Shown here piece after piece: positions 1 to 11,790 of a DNA stretch of 64,000 nucleotides. Below the pieces are notes generated by a model. It had not been told where the DNA came from and searched no databases. It worked only from the letters and a program-made list of their open reading frames with translations. Made by a program: the position numbers and the translations under genes. Position 1 is the stretch's first letter. Each line of letters begins with the position of its first letter. The DNA lies in the NCBI GenBank assembly GCA_013396915.1, contig VWZL01000264.1, positions 124,001 to 188,000 on the forward strand, in the 5' to 3' direction. The stretch is from Stercorarius parasiticus. Taxonomy: Eukaryota; Chordata; Aves; Charadriiformes; Stercorariidae.

Positions 1-3000
1 GTAAGATTAGAATGACTCAACTTATTGCTGATCTGTTTGCAGTCATTCCTGTAAGTTTTGGGGACAAATATACATCAGTAGATTTGCATGAAGGACAGAC
101 ATAATCTTATGTCCAAAACATGTTTCAGTGCATGAAGGAATACCTATTTTAGAATAACTGCCTTCCCATGTAACAATATGACTATTACACAAAGATTAAA
201 TGGTGTGTTTCTTTGTTTATTGAGGTTTCATTTCTTAAAGCTAAAACAATAAATGAACTCATAGTCCTTAAGACTGACAGACTATGAACTCTTTTCTGTA
301 CTTATTCATGTAAAATCACATCTAAGAGAAATTTCTGAAAATTACTTGGTGATAAATTGGCAATCTACTTTGCAAGTCTTAAAAAGTCTTCTTATGATTG
401 TGAAGTCCCTTGTGTAATTTTTTTAAACAAACTGTAAATGACTCTTGGAACATCTGTTTCTATGATTATCTATCCCTATAAGAATCAGTACAAACTGATC
501 CTGCTTTCATCGGATATACTTTCTTTTTCCGTCAGAGATCACTGTGCCCAGAAGGTGAAATTATGGCATCACAACACAAAACTCCAGCCCAAGGACAGAA
601 GCATTTTAAGTGCTTTAAATTGAGTAGGTAGCCTTCCAGTCTTAAAATACTCTACACATCCTGTCTAAATTACCACAAGCTGCCAGCCTGCCCTGACATG
701 CTCCAGCAGTTCTGCTTCAGCTTGTTCCTGAACTTGTAAGGAAGTCCTTATGAGACAGCCTTGCAGCTTCCATCCTTTCTGTCATGATTTACAAGATGGA
801 GTACCTGTAAGAATCTCATTTACTCAGCTTGTCAAAATGTCAGGATTTTGTTGGAATTCAAATTATATTATTTTCAGTCTGTCTCTGCAGCAAAACTTTC
901 AGTCATACCTTGTTTTTTCTAGCAAAACCTCTTTCTTCAGAGGCTGATTGATCACTGCATTGTTTCCCATCAGTCCAACAGAAATCGCCTCCATAGCAGT
1001 GTGGACCATTGAAAAAATAACACAACTTCCAGAAGAGCCTTTTAAAATGTTATTTACGGATGGTTTGCAGTAGTGGTACAGAATCCCTTCTGCAATTTTG
1101 CATATTACACTGAACAGTGTAATAAATATGTATGATTTTGTTTTTCTTGGTCAACTTTTTCAGACCCTTTAGAAGTCACCCACAAAACATTCGCCACATA
1201 CACTTTTATCTCTCCCGTCCAGATATGTCTATACAGGCTGTTGCAAACCTGGACAAAGATGCCAGAGTAACATTCTTCAGTCAACAAGTAGCATTTTTCA
1301 GTCAACATTTCCTTTGCCTAGTAACTTCATTGTCAAAATATTTGGGTCTCAATTGATCTGTTTCCATTCATAAACATTTATGGTACACAAAATGTCTATC
1401 CATGAAAAAAACAGAAATGACATACGAAGGTGAGAAGTACACCTTAATACAGTGTCTTTCAAAAAGATACTTGAGTTCTTATCTTAAAAAGTACATCCCA
1501 GGAGATCAAGGATCAGATTCAGCACTCAGATCTGTAGAGTAAAAGCATTTTTAATGAAGAATCCAGGTGAACTTCAGTCTTTAACACTGCGGTGAAGTTA
1601 ACACCACTGGGACTGCTTTAAATGCTTGCACTTGTGACATTGGCTTCCCTTTTGCAGTTAAAACAGAAGAGAATTCTAGTTACACAATCAGTTTGTCCTA
1701 TCAGTAGGTGCTACCTACTTGTACATGTTGTTCCTCAGGTTTACAAGTAAAGTCATATATGCAAGAAATATTAATAGAATATGCTTCATTTACACAATAC
1801 TTCTAATGACTATGCTTTCATTTCTGTCAGTAGTTCTATTACAAGTTGATTCCTGGAGTCAATTACTTAATCAATTCACATGACACTATATATGCAAATT
1901 GTTTGCAAAAATAATTGTTATTGTTGTAGTAGTTACAGAAGTAAATGCTTGTGGATGAAACCTAGTTCGAATATTGTCAGACACTGGACTTGGGGGCGGG
2001 GAATGGCTGCATTCTGAGGCGTTCTCTGCTCTTGCTGGTCTTGTACTCAGAATTCAAAACTGTCTGAAAGTAGACACCATCACATTATCTGTAATGATAC
2101 CTGGCTCCAAAGGCCAGCTCAGGTATCAGTATTACACAGAGCTGACAAATACCACGATAACAGTTTATTTTTGTTCAGATGAATAGTATCGCTTACAGAC
2201 CTATTTTCTTACTGGACAATGATAGTTAAGAAAGATGATGCCTGGGGGAGTTTCAGCTTTAGCCTACGTTGCCTAGATAATTTAACTTCTTCATTAATAT
2301 ACAATAGAAGCATCTTCAAATAAAAGACTTGTAGCAGCTTGAGAAAATTAGAAGGTAGTGCAAAAATAGGCAGGGTAACAAAAGGTACGTTATATTCCCT
2401 ACACAAACAGCCCGAGCAATTCCATCTCTTACCGAGTTTTAGAATATTATTTTCATGACTTCTTCCAGCTATATCACTGGGCCTAACAAGAGACGTCCCT
2501 CTTCACAAATTTTGCCTTGCTTATCTCCTGATTATCAAGGCTACAAACAGCGTCATGGCTATTTTTTCTTTAAGCATTATTAGTCAGTATTTGCAGTAAC
2601 ACCCTTCAGGAGAAAAGTCCAGAGTAGCATAATTCTTAGTTTAGGACAATGGAGCACAGCAGCGCTAGCACCTTTCCTATCTTCACGGTTTAAGTATTGG
2701 TTAGTTCTGCCTGCAGAGGTTGTTCAGCAAGCTCTGCAAATCACAAGTGCAGAGCATGTAGCAGAGGACTAGGTGCTAGTTCTCAGAATTTAAAGGGTTG
2801 CTTAAAACAAAGTAGATCTATTTCTAAGACATGTTTTCACACTGGATTTATGTATGATACGGTAAGCTTTGAACTCCCAAAATACCAGCTACACCTGTCT
2901 TGGGCTGGTGTAGTAAGTTCATTCCTTCTTATGACCAAATTTCTCATATTAAAAAGTAAATTCTATAATTTGGAGAGTTGCAAAGCACATAATAGAACAT

Positions 3001-3410
3001 AATTTCACTCTTTTCCCTTTTTATCTCTGCTATCTATCAAGGTTTGGTTTATATCTGAACACACTACCTTATAAAGTGATTTACTCTGACTATTTCTTTT
3101 TCTTTATGAATCCAGCTTCCACTGAACTTAACTGCAAGCTTCCAGTACCACCACAGGGAAGGTGCTTTGTGTCCATGTTCACCAAAGCAGACCTGGCTGG
3201 CTGGGAGGAGGGAGCAGACTATCCCCCCTCCAGACATCCCACAAGCTTTACATGGCTTTTTTGTGCAGTTGGAGTGCAAACAGTTGTTTTTAACTGTTAC
3301 AGAAATGTTAAAACACCTTAAGCAGAAAGCTTGTCAACGCAATTAATCAGGGAAGACCACAATTTAGCAGTCGGCTCCAGACCACAGCTCTTCCTGTGCA
3401 GGACATAAGA
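1..3410. other. Intergenic or distal intronic DNA, no recognised gene
   Basis: AT-rich DNA with only short open frames (the longest is about 100 codons), none resembling a known protein. I see no splice-bounded exon, RNA gene or clear repeat here. The open frames at 1105-1356 lie on both strands of the same DNA, as expected by chance. Confidence 0.5.
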
Positions 3411-3522
3411 TCATAGAATGGTTTGGGTTGGAAGGGACCTTAAAAATCATCTAGTTCCAACCCCCCCACCATGGGCAGGGACACCTCTCACTAGAACAGG
3501 TTGCTCAAAGCCCCATCCATGT
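3411..3522 (-). repeat. CR1 LINE 3' end fragment
   Basis: The stretch opens with the reverse complement of the CR1 3' terminus (TCATAGAATGGTTTGGGTTG), then the complement of the usual 'ggtcccttccaaccc' block, a CCCCCCC run and the complement of 'gtgtccctgcccatgg'. CR1 elements are usually 5'-truncated, which fits the short length. The 3' end faces lower coordinates, so the element is on the minus strand. This family is abundant in birds and other reptiles and helps identify the organism. Confidence 0.9.
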
Positions 3523-6500
3523 GTCATATTGTCCAATGACAGAAGAAACTACGTCTTTATACTGACATAATTCCAGCATCCCTGGTTTTGTTGGTTTGTT
3601 TGTTTTCCAATGAACTCCAGAAAAAGCAAGCGGTAGCTAGAGATCATGGGTAAAGGTGAAAAAGAAAAGGAAGTCCAGCGATGTCTTTTTAGATTAGAAA
3701 CCTTCAAATATAAGTAAAGGAACAGAACAAGTGTTTTAGACTCCCATCCCATGAAAGCACCACTGCAAACAGGTCTGAGCCCACAGCCATACACACCACA
3801 TCCATACTCTGAAAGGACTTACAAAGGACTCCTGTCAGTGAGTAAATGTGAATGTCAAATCACTAGAACCTATTTTCAGATATGATAATAGGAAATATCT
3901 TACAAAAAAGTACCTGGAGGATCTGTGAGATACAGACATAGTTTTTAGGTAGTATGTATGGATGTAGGATAGACTTTGCAACCTACATTTCATTTATCTT
4001 TCCACAGTATAAACCAATCTTTATTCATTTGGAATTTTGGCGTCATGTTTGACTCCTAAGAAACTTTCACTCAATGACTCATTCTTTGGGACACAGAACA
4101 TTTGTGTTGGATAGGCTGGCTTACTTTCAAAATTACCCATTAATCTAGCCAAGTGGGGAGGTTATTCCCTAAAATTAAATCATGCAATTCATATTCACAT
4201 TCCCCTGTGAAGCAATATCAAAGAAATGAAAGAGCGGAGAACTTCCAGATTCAACTTCCTCTCATCACAGACTGCACATCTAGACTGCTTTCAGATTTTA
4301 AGCCCCGTTATGTTACCCATTAAAGGGGAGAAAAGGAATGTGGACAGCAACAACAGCATGCTTTAATGAGCCACGAGTGTAGTGACTGGCATCAGTAAAA
4401 TACCAAGTTCTGCCACTAAAATAACCTGTTTATCCTTTCAAATTTAGGGGTACTGGTAGCTCAAAGATGCACTGAAAATTAATTAGGTAATGTTAATAAT
4501 ACAATTTAAAGATGCATAAAGTGGTTATTACAATGTGGACTGGGGAGAAGGCTCATTCTTGTGAATTTCTCACACAACCAACCAGGTAGCCTTTCTCCTT
4601 AGACACTCAGGAAGACAAATACTCAAATATCGTCATGCCAAGTATGACGTAGAAACAAACCAACAAAAATGACAAGACAAATTGGATTGCCAAAATCCTC
4701 CAATTGTATCTTAATCCTCCAATTGTATTCTAATATTTTGAAGAGTAAATATGAAATGTTTTTGATGACTGAAAGCAGAGTAACATTGCTGACATGGCTG
4801 AACACTACAGAACTGCAGTAGCTATCTATTCTGTTTTCAATTCATTTTTATCTCATTTGATTTGATTGTAGTTACATGCCATGCCAGTACTAGTGTGAAT
4901 GACATTAGCATAAACTGTGCTACTCAGTTTTGCTTTTGCCTTAATGTCTTCATTCAGTCTATCCGCAATAGTACTGATAGCAGCCAAACATTTAACTATA
5001 TGTTTTCACAACAGTGCCTGCAATACCTTGTAATTCCAGGGACCATCTTTTATTGACATGCTTCTTAGTATTAGCCCAAGCAGTAAACAAAATGTAGAAA
5101 TATAGAAACATCTCTGAGTTTTGTACCACAATTAGGAAGTCTGAAACTTCAGCTTGAGCATTTGACGCAATACCGCTGAAGAGTAGAGAATGAAAAGCTA
5201 CATACTTATTCAATGTTACACTGATGGTCACTTCCTTTCCCAGAAATGGCTGACCACAGGAGAGAAAGCCTCTAGACTGAAATATTGCTATGCAGAATAA
5301 ACAATTCCTTCTATGAACAGCATTATTTAATGAAGCTTACCTGTTTTTTTTAAATAGATTGGAGTTCCTAGCTCCTCTTCTTCCATGGATTCCTTGTTTA
5401 ATAAGGGCTGACCTCTCATTGCACAACTTGTGCTGTAAATACAAAAGATCATTCAACATTATTCAACATTTTAATCGTAAACCAGGTTGCCATGAGACTC
5501 TGCACATGCAAATCCTGTACACCCAAAATTTTGACCCAATACAAAATTATTTTCAAAAAAAGCAAATTGATCTCAAGTTTAAGAACACTCTTAGGCCTTT
5601 AACTAGCTAAGTCATATGTGGCTGTTTATACTGTCGTACAGAAGTTATCTGATGAACTTCAGCCCACGCAGAGAATTAAAACCAATAAAAAGCTTATAAG
5701 GTGGGTTACCTTTTCCTCATACAGCTTTTATAGTGAAGCCTTGGGTCAGTCCTAGTTATGTCATGAAAGAAGCTTTGTCCAATGCCTCAGGTAGGAATTT
5801 CAGGAGGGAAAAAATATGCTACAACAGCACTTGAAATGCATAGAGTACTCGCAGTATAGGGGAAGCACTACGAACAGAAATGACATTCTAGTTTCTAAAC
5901 ATCTCCTTTTACTTCTGCTACTCATTTAATGGCAAACCTGTCACTTAATTTCTGAGACTTCTATCCGATTTCCTCTTTTTTGTGTAGTAAAACCAGCAAA
6001 TGCTACCTTAATGCAGTTCCTATTACTTTACACCCCCTGCACAAAATTTAGGACCTTTCAGAATTCATCTTGCAAATAGAGAGAATTAAACACAGGGAAG
6101 CTATCACACAAAGCAAAGGAACAAGGACAGATACTTCCACAAAAACAAGACTCTCTGAGAACTGGATCAGACACTTAATGATCTTCCATTGACTTCAGCA
6201 GAATAGGGCTCTGTCCTTACTAAGAGACCAGCAACTTAAATGACTGAAATACTATCAAATTTTACTAAATTAATCTCCAATATGAACCTATTGACTTCTC
6301 TGGTGCTACACTGGGCACAAGTCTGGCCCAGATGCTATAGAAAGTGTTGGCACAAATGTAAGGGAGTTCAGGAAAAATGCGAGAGGATTTGTGATGAACA
6401 GAAGGCTTAAACAGTTTTAAACCAACCACTCAAGATTTCACTTTAGACTAATTATGGTTTTATGGTGTAACTTAATGGCAATTCCTCTTAATACTGGATT

Positions 6501-6791
6501 AAAAAGTTTAAAATAAGCAAGCCATATTCAATACCATGGGAGGTCTACAGTAATAATACCAATTAAGCCTAATAATCTCATAAGTCTGTAGGTCTAAGAC
6601 ATTCCCCTGCGTGTTAGGCGATACTTTAGCCAAATACTGAAATGTGTGATTCAGGCAAATAAATAAGTAGTTTTACCAGAGCAAGATTAAAATGCCTGCC
6701 ATTAACCCAAACTAATAATAAATAAATGCTTTCAAGTTTTTATCTAACAATCAACTTATTTCGGGAAGGATTCCTGTTTTTTTCCCCACAG
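3523..6791. other. Non-coding DNA, no recognised gene
   Basis: AT-rich DNA without a recognisable exon or repeat family. It contains one short tandem duplication at 4694-4731, listed separately. Open frames are short and unrecognised. Confidence 0.5.
4694..4731. repeat. Two-copy 19-bp tandem duplication
   Basis: Two adjacent 19-base units both begin AATCCTCCAATTGTAT and differ only in their last bases. This looks like a local duplication, probably from replication slippage. No function is implied. Confidence 0.75.
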
Positions 6792-6889
6792 GCTAGGTGA
6801 GGAAATTGAACAAGGATGTGTAATATTCAATGATAACATCAAGTTTTTTAGCCTGTCTGGAGACAGAATGGGTGTAAATGCTGGAGCTG
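6792..6889 (+). other. Candidate exon of an unidentified transcript
   Basis: A 98-base segment is preceded by a strong pyrimidine tract and acceptor (TTTTTTTCCCCACAG) and followed at once by a donor matching the consensus (GTGAGT). One of the three frames is open across the whole segment (32 codons, entering at the second base); the other two have stops near the start. I do not recognise the peptide. It could be an exon of a non-coding RNA, an alternative 5' exon of TMEM164 about 13 kb downstream, or chance. On the minus strand the splice sites are poor, so the plus strand is preferred. Confidence 0.3.
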
Positions 6890-9800
6890 GTGAGTGGACT
6901 TTCTGAGAATTCTCGTTTGAGATATTTCAAAGCAAACTACCCCATTTGCAAAGATGTGAACCCTCTCCCTTTCCCTAACACATACCCCTTTTAAGGGTCA
7001 GAGAGGAGAGGAGAGGGAAGAAGCACTTAGGAATTAAATTTCTGAATCTGATTGAGAATTTTAAAATCCTCGGTTCTACAAGGTTCAGTCTGCTATGCTC
7101 TACTCCTTACAGTCTACAAAAACACATTGTAAAAGCCTCTTGCTTCTGCTAATAGGCAGAGGTATCTAGATGTCTGTGTAGCAGTACTCAAGCAGGATTA
7201 TCAAGAGTTAGATTTACTGTTTATTGTGACAGTCTATTGACACAACTTGTATCTATGCAGGAAACTGTATCCCAAATCACTAGCGAATGATGCTACTTGC
7301 ATCCTTTACTGCCTTTTTTTTTTTTAAATTATCTTCTCCCAGACCACTCTGCCTTTGTAACATGGCAGAGACCAGTGGCATAGGTGATTTCCATTTCGTC
7401 ACTAAAAATCACTTGCTTTGAAGAAAGGAAAGGACATCTCTCTAACAGCAGTAACTACTACGAGACTGGAAGCCTGACTTCTTTCCTCAGAGGTGCAAAC
7501 CAGGCAAAAACCAAGCAGGACCTGGGCTGCCACCTGCTGCGCAATTTTATTTTTTATTCTCAATTAAAAATGCAAGCAATTTCGTGACAAAAGATTATAC
7601 TGCAGAATGCAGATGTCTAGCCTAACTTCTCTCATTAAAAATCCTCAAGAGGGGAGGAGTTAGACACATACGGGAATGTCTTGAAGCGTAGGTGTATTTA
7701 CTGGTGAATGTCTTGAAGCATAGGTGTATTTACTGGTGTGCACTCAGTATTTTCATGCAAAATCAAACAGGTAGGTGCCTGTTGAGAAGGCTGTACGTAT
7801 CTGCTCTGTGACATTAGTTTACTTATGTACTATCTGCATGTTTACAACCCAATATACTTCAATCTCTACAAAATAATCTCAAAATACCAACTACTGGTGA
7901 CATTTAAACTGTTTTACAAAGTATGCAAATGAATGTTATCTCTTTAACCCTAGAGATAATACAAAGTTTTCACTAAGTGTTAATCATACTAAACTGCACT
8001 TATCTGCTTGACTGAAGGTTTTTTCCCCTGTGTGTTTGTTTTAAAGAAAAGCAGAAGATTTGTGGGTTTTCCTTATTCACAGAACAGATAAGTTGCCTCA
8101 GCTAAGAAACTTTCACATCAGCTGTATAAGGCTTCCCAGCAGACTTTCTTCAGGTATTAGATAAGTAGCCCACTATGAAAAAAAAGAGTCTGTTTCTCAG
8201 AACTTTTCCACCCATTTGTTACTGAATAAGCAGAATATTAGACTTGTGCCACTTTGAAAAGCTCTTTTAATTCCTCATGAGAATGGTTCTAGATAGGTGC
8301 AATACATTAAAATTAAATACTGTCTTGGGGTGGAGGCAGACAGAAATTGGTAAAAATAAAGCAGACTAGTAAAACTTAATCTGTTGAGATCTGTTACATT
8401 CATTATATAGATAGGACAATTATCTCAGTTTGATCACTAGTGCCCCTATGCTCTCTAAAACTATTATTAAAACTTTTGAGGAAAAGATAGTGAATTGACT
8501 AAAATACTGACAAACGCTAACTAAAAATACAAAGTGGGTACTTGGAAAACATTTGCAAGATCTTTTGAACAGAAAAAAAATCACCATGTTTATAATAGTA
8601 CATGTTTGCAGAAACCATTTTTGTTGCTGACAATGCCTCAGTGATTGGGTGTTTCTCCCCTAATGCCACTGAAAGACTTGAAGCCTTTTCAGAACTCACC
8701 CCTCTACCCAAGACCAGTTTAATTAGAGCCTTTGAGTGAACTCCCTTGCTCACAACATTTCAAAGCAGTAAAAGCAAGTCGCAAAGAAGCTTTTTCATGT
8801 TCAACACTACTGATGAATATCATATCTCAATTCCTCTTCAGTTCTTTTCTTACAGAGATCCACATCCCATAGTTTCTCTATGAACAAACTAGTTAATCCA
8901 AACTTTGGTATTTGTTTTATACCTCAGGGCCAGGATTGTAGCTCTACCTAGATGCTTTTTCAAGTACTCTGTCTTGCGAAGTGGTCGCTCTTGTCCTAGA
9001 TCTTCTCACAAAGAGAGTTTCTAGTTCCAGATGACTTCTCTAGGCTTGTATAGGAAAATAAGCGTACATAATGAGAAGATTTAGAACAGTAATGTCAAGT
9101 AGCATTCTTAATAAGCTCTATACTAAATGTACACATTGCATTTACAGATGCGGTACCATGAAATACAGGGCAAAAAACCCCACCCCCTTTTCCCCACTCA
9201 TGTCCTGAGATAACATGCATATAGCACTGCCTAAACCAGAGTCTGTTTTCGGAGTCTTCTTCCAATGAAGGTTTCAAAAGCTCAAACAGGGCTACATGTT
9301 TCAGGTGACAGTGCAATTTTAGCTTCATATTTTAATGGGAGCCGGAGCAGACCTGCCAGCTAGCAAAACCATCCAACCAAAAGATATTAAAGAATTTTGG
9401 GAAGACATTAAGATCTCAACACAGAAATCAGTGCTTTGGTAGGATGTTGCGCTATTGTTAGAATTTACTCTGTATTAGTAGAATGCTTTGAACTTTATCT
9501 TGCACCACTCAAATCATGTTTGCCTTTGCCAGTTTTTATGGGGGGAACAAAATCAGATTCTGATGTATTACAAAATAGTTCTCAGACTACAAGAAATTAT
9601 TTTGATAATACCAGTTAGACAGGCACTGCTTATGCTGCACTTTCTTCCATATAAATATCCGCTCCCCGTCAAATAATTGCAGGTAGTATTCTCTATTCAC
9701 AAGATACCAGTGCAAATACCTTCACGGGTAAAGATACCAGTTATACCAAAATATACCAAGTATATTTTAAATATACCTTGTTTCATTTACATAATTTGCA

Positions 9801-11409
9801 GATGCCTCATGGCATTACAGAAATAGGAGAGGGCATGTACTAGTATTATGGTGAAGGTTTTAAAGAATCTTTTAATGAGAAAGCCGTACCTTATTCTGCT
9901 TGCGTGACAACATCTAGAGTTTTCTTTGTTCATCTAGCTGACATTTGTGCTCTTTGGACTTTATAAACAGCAGTAAATGGATCTGGAAAACATGAATAAC
10001 TTGAAATGTTTCAAGCTGGGATATAAATATTTTTGTTACTTCTTTCCCCCTTTATTGCATAAAGTTTTCAACTACATGCTTCCGGAGGTCTGGCCACTCC
10101 TTTGAGCTACGAACCCACAGTACAGTTTCCTTATCCCTTTTTCTCTGTTTCTAGTAAAGAAGGCTTTTAGGAAATAATTCGGGTACCTCTTTTCACCATT
10201 AGTCAGAGTTTCTAAATGAAAAAATCTCTTACTGACTCCAGTATGATCTGCTGGGTAAAACACCTGTACCGAGTATCATAGTCCTGAGCCCCTGTCCGGG
10301 CAGGAAAAGATTGTGTCAATGTTGAGATTGTGGAAAAAGTCTTCCCAGCAATCAGCCAGAGAAGAAAACAAAAAGCAACTAGCTCTGAAGCATGATGCAT
10401 ACCATCAGCCAAGCTGTCACAATGCTCACATGTACATAAGCCACGAGTCCTGATAAATTTAGAGAGCTCTTTTTGCCTCCCTGTTCTGTTACTGAAAAAC
10501 GTTACCAAGCATCCACTGATGTAGTATGAATACAGGAGCCATCGACTATAGGATTCATCAGAATAGCGAGATGAGAACATAAGCAGAGATATTAAATCTG
10601 CATAAGATACATATTTTCTTGTTTCCTTCAAACACCGTGCATTACATTGGCCTAAGCAAAAAAACCCCTTATATTTACACATCAACTCCCTTCCAAAAAA
10701 TTCAATCCTTAAACATTTCAAGAAAACTTAATCCAAGTTATTTGTCACTAAATTTCAGTCCAGTGACTGCTGCAGTTTAGAGCTGGTTCCTTTTGACCCC
10801 ATCTCATTAAAGAACTGTGAAACTTATTTCCCTCTCTCAGTTCTAACAGGAGAGAACACAACTCCTGCCTGCCTCTCTGCAAACATGGACATCCTTTTCC
10901 AACATTTGTTCTATCAATGCTTGATGCGCCCAGGCCCCTGACAAACCTTCAAGGACCAAATGCCCTATCATCACACTTTTTGCAGAAACGTATGTATTCT
11001 TGGTATTTAAAGTAAAATTCCCTTATAGAAGAGTATCATGCGTCATGCAAGTGTGTCGTGTATCATTAGAACAGAACTAGTCCAATTCTCACTATTTCAT
11101 TTCCTATGTGTAACAACCTCCTCAAGACATAAAACAACAAAAATTGTGCTGCTACAGAAAAAGAAAGGGTGGGCGTTTTTTTATTGTATTAGTTAATAGA
11201 GCATTATAATGAGAATTTAAGAGGATGAACAACCACTAGAGGGCTCATTATTCCACATAGTCTTTTTGACAAAATAGTTAAATAAACCTTTCAATAACAA
11301 AGAACTTAAACATGACCTTTGAGTTGTGTGAGGCTCATACACTTTATTGAAATGCACAAACTTGCACAGAAACCATGTGAGCATACCCATTTTCCCTCAA
11401 TAGCTTATT
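6890..11409. other. Non-coding DNA, no recognised gene
   Basis: AT-rich DNA with a two-copy 32-bp duplication at 7674-7737. The longest open frame is a 169-codon one on the minus strand (10212-10721). It resembles nothing I know and is of a length expected by chance in a window this size. Confidence 0.5.
7674..7737. repeat. Two-copy 32-bp tandem duplication
   Basis: Units 7674-7705 and 7706-7737 both begin GAATGTCTTGAAGC and end GTATTTACTGGT. They differ at one base (CGTAGG against CATAGG), so the duplication is fairly recent or constrained. Confidence 0.85.
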
Positions 11410-11790
11410 AGACCAATGTCTTTACATGCCTCACCATAGTCTTCACCACAGGGTGCCGTGGAATCTCTGCTCCAGCACCTGGAGCACCTACTCCCCCTCC
11501 TCCTCCACTGCCCTTGGTGTCTGCAGAGTAGTTCCTCTCACATATTCTCACTCCTCTCTCCCGGCTGCTGTTACCCAGCGGTTTCTCCCTCTCCCCCCCG
11601 TATTCTTAACTATGTTATCCCAGAAGGGCTACCACCACTGCTGATGGGCTCAGCCTTGGTCACCGGCGGGTCTGTCTTGGAGCCAGGTGGCACTGGCTCC
11701 ATCAGACACGGCATTTTCTCACAGAAGCCACCCCTGTAGCTCCCCCCCCGCAAACGCTGGCATGCAAACCAAATACAAGGGTATAAGGGC
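11410..11790. repeat. GC-rich avian interspersed repeat fragment (LTR-like)
   Basis: A GC-rich, C-rich island of about 380 bases in AT-rich surroundings. It holds several overlapping open frames on both strands, typical of repeat DNA rather than a gene. From memory, similar sequence recurs in bird genomes as an LTR-like or retroelement-derived repeat, with blocks such as CTCTCTCCCGGCTGCTGTT. I see no clear terminal repeats here and cannot name the family. The alternative is a GC-rich regulatory island. Confidence 0.45.

Noticed and set aside
10212..10721. 169-codon open frame on the minus strand
   Set aside because: The peptide is unrecognised, with irregular composition. By rough estimate one open frame of this length is expected by chance in 64 kb of DNA at this base composition.
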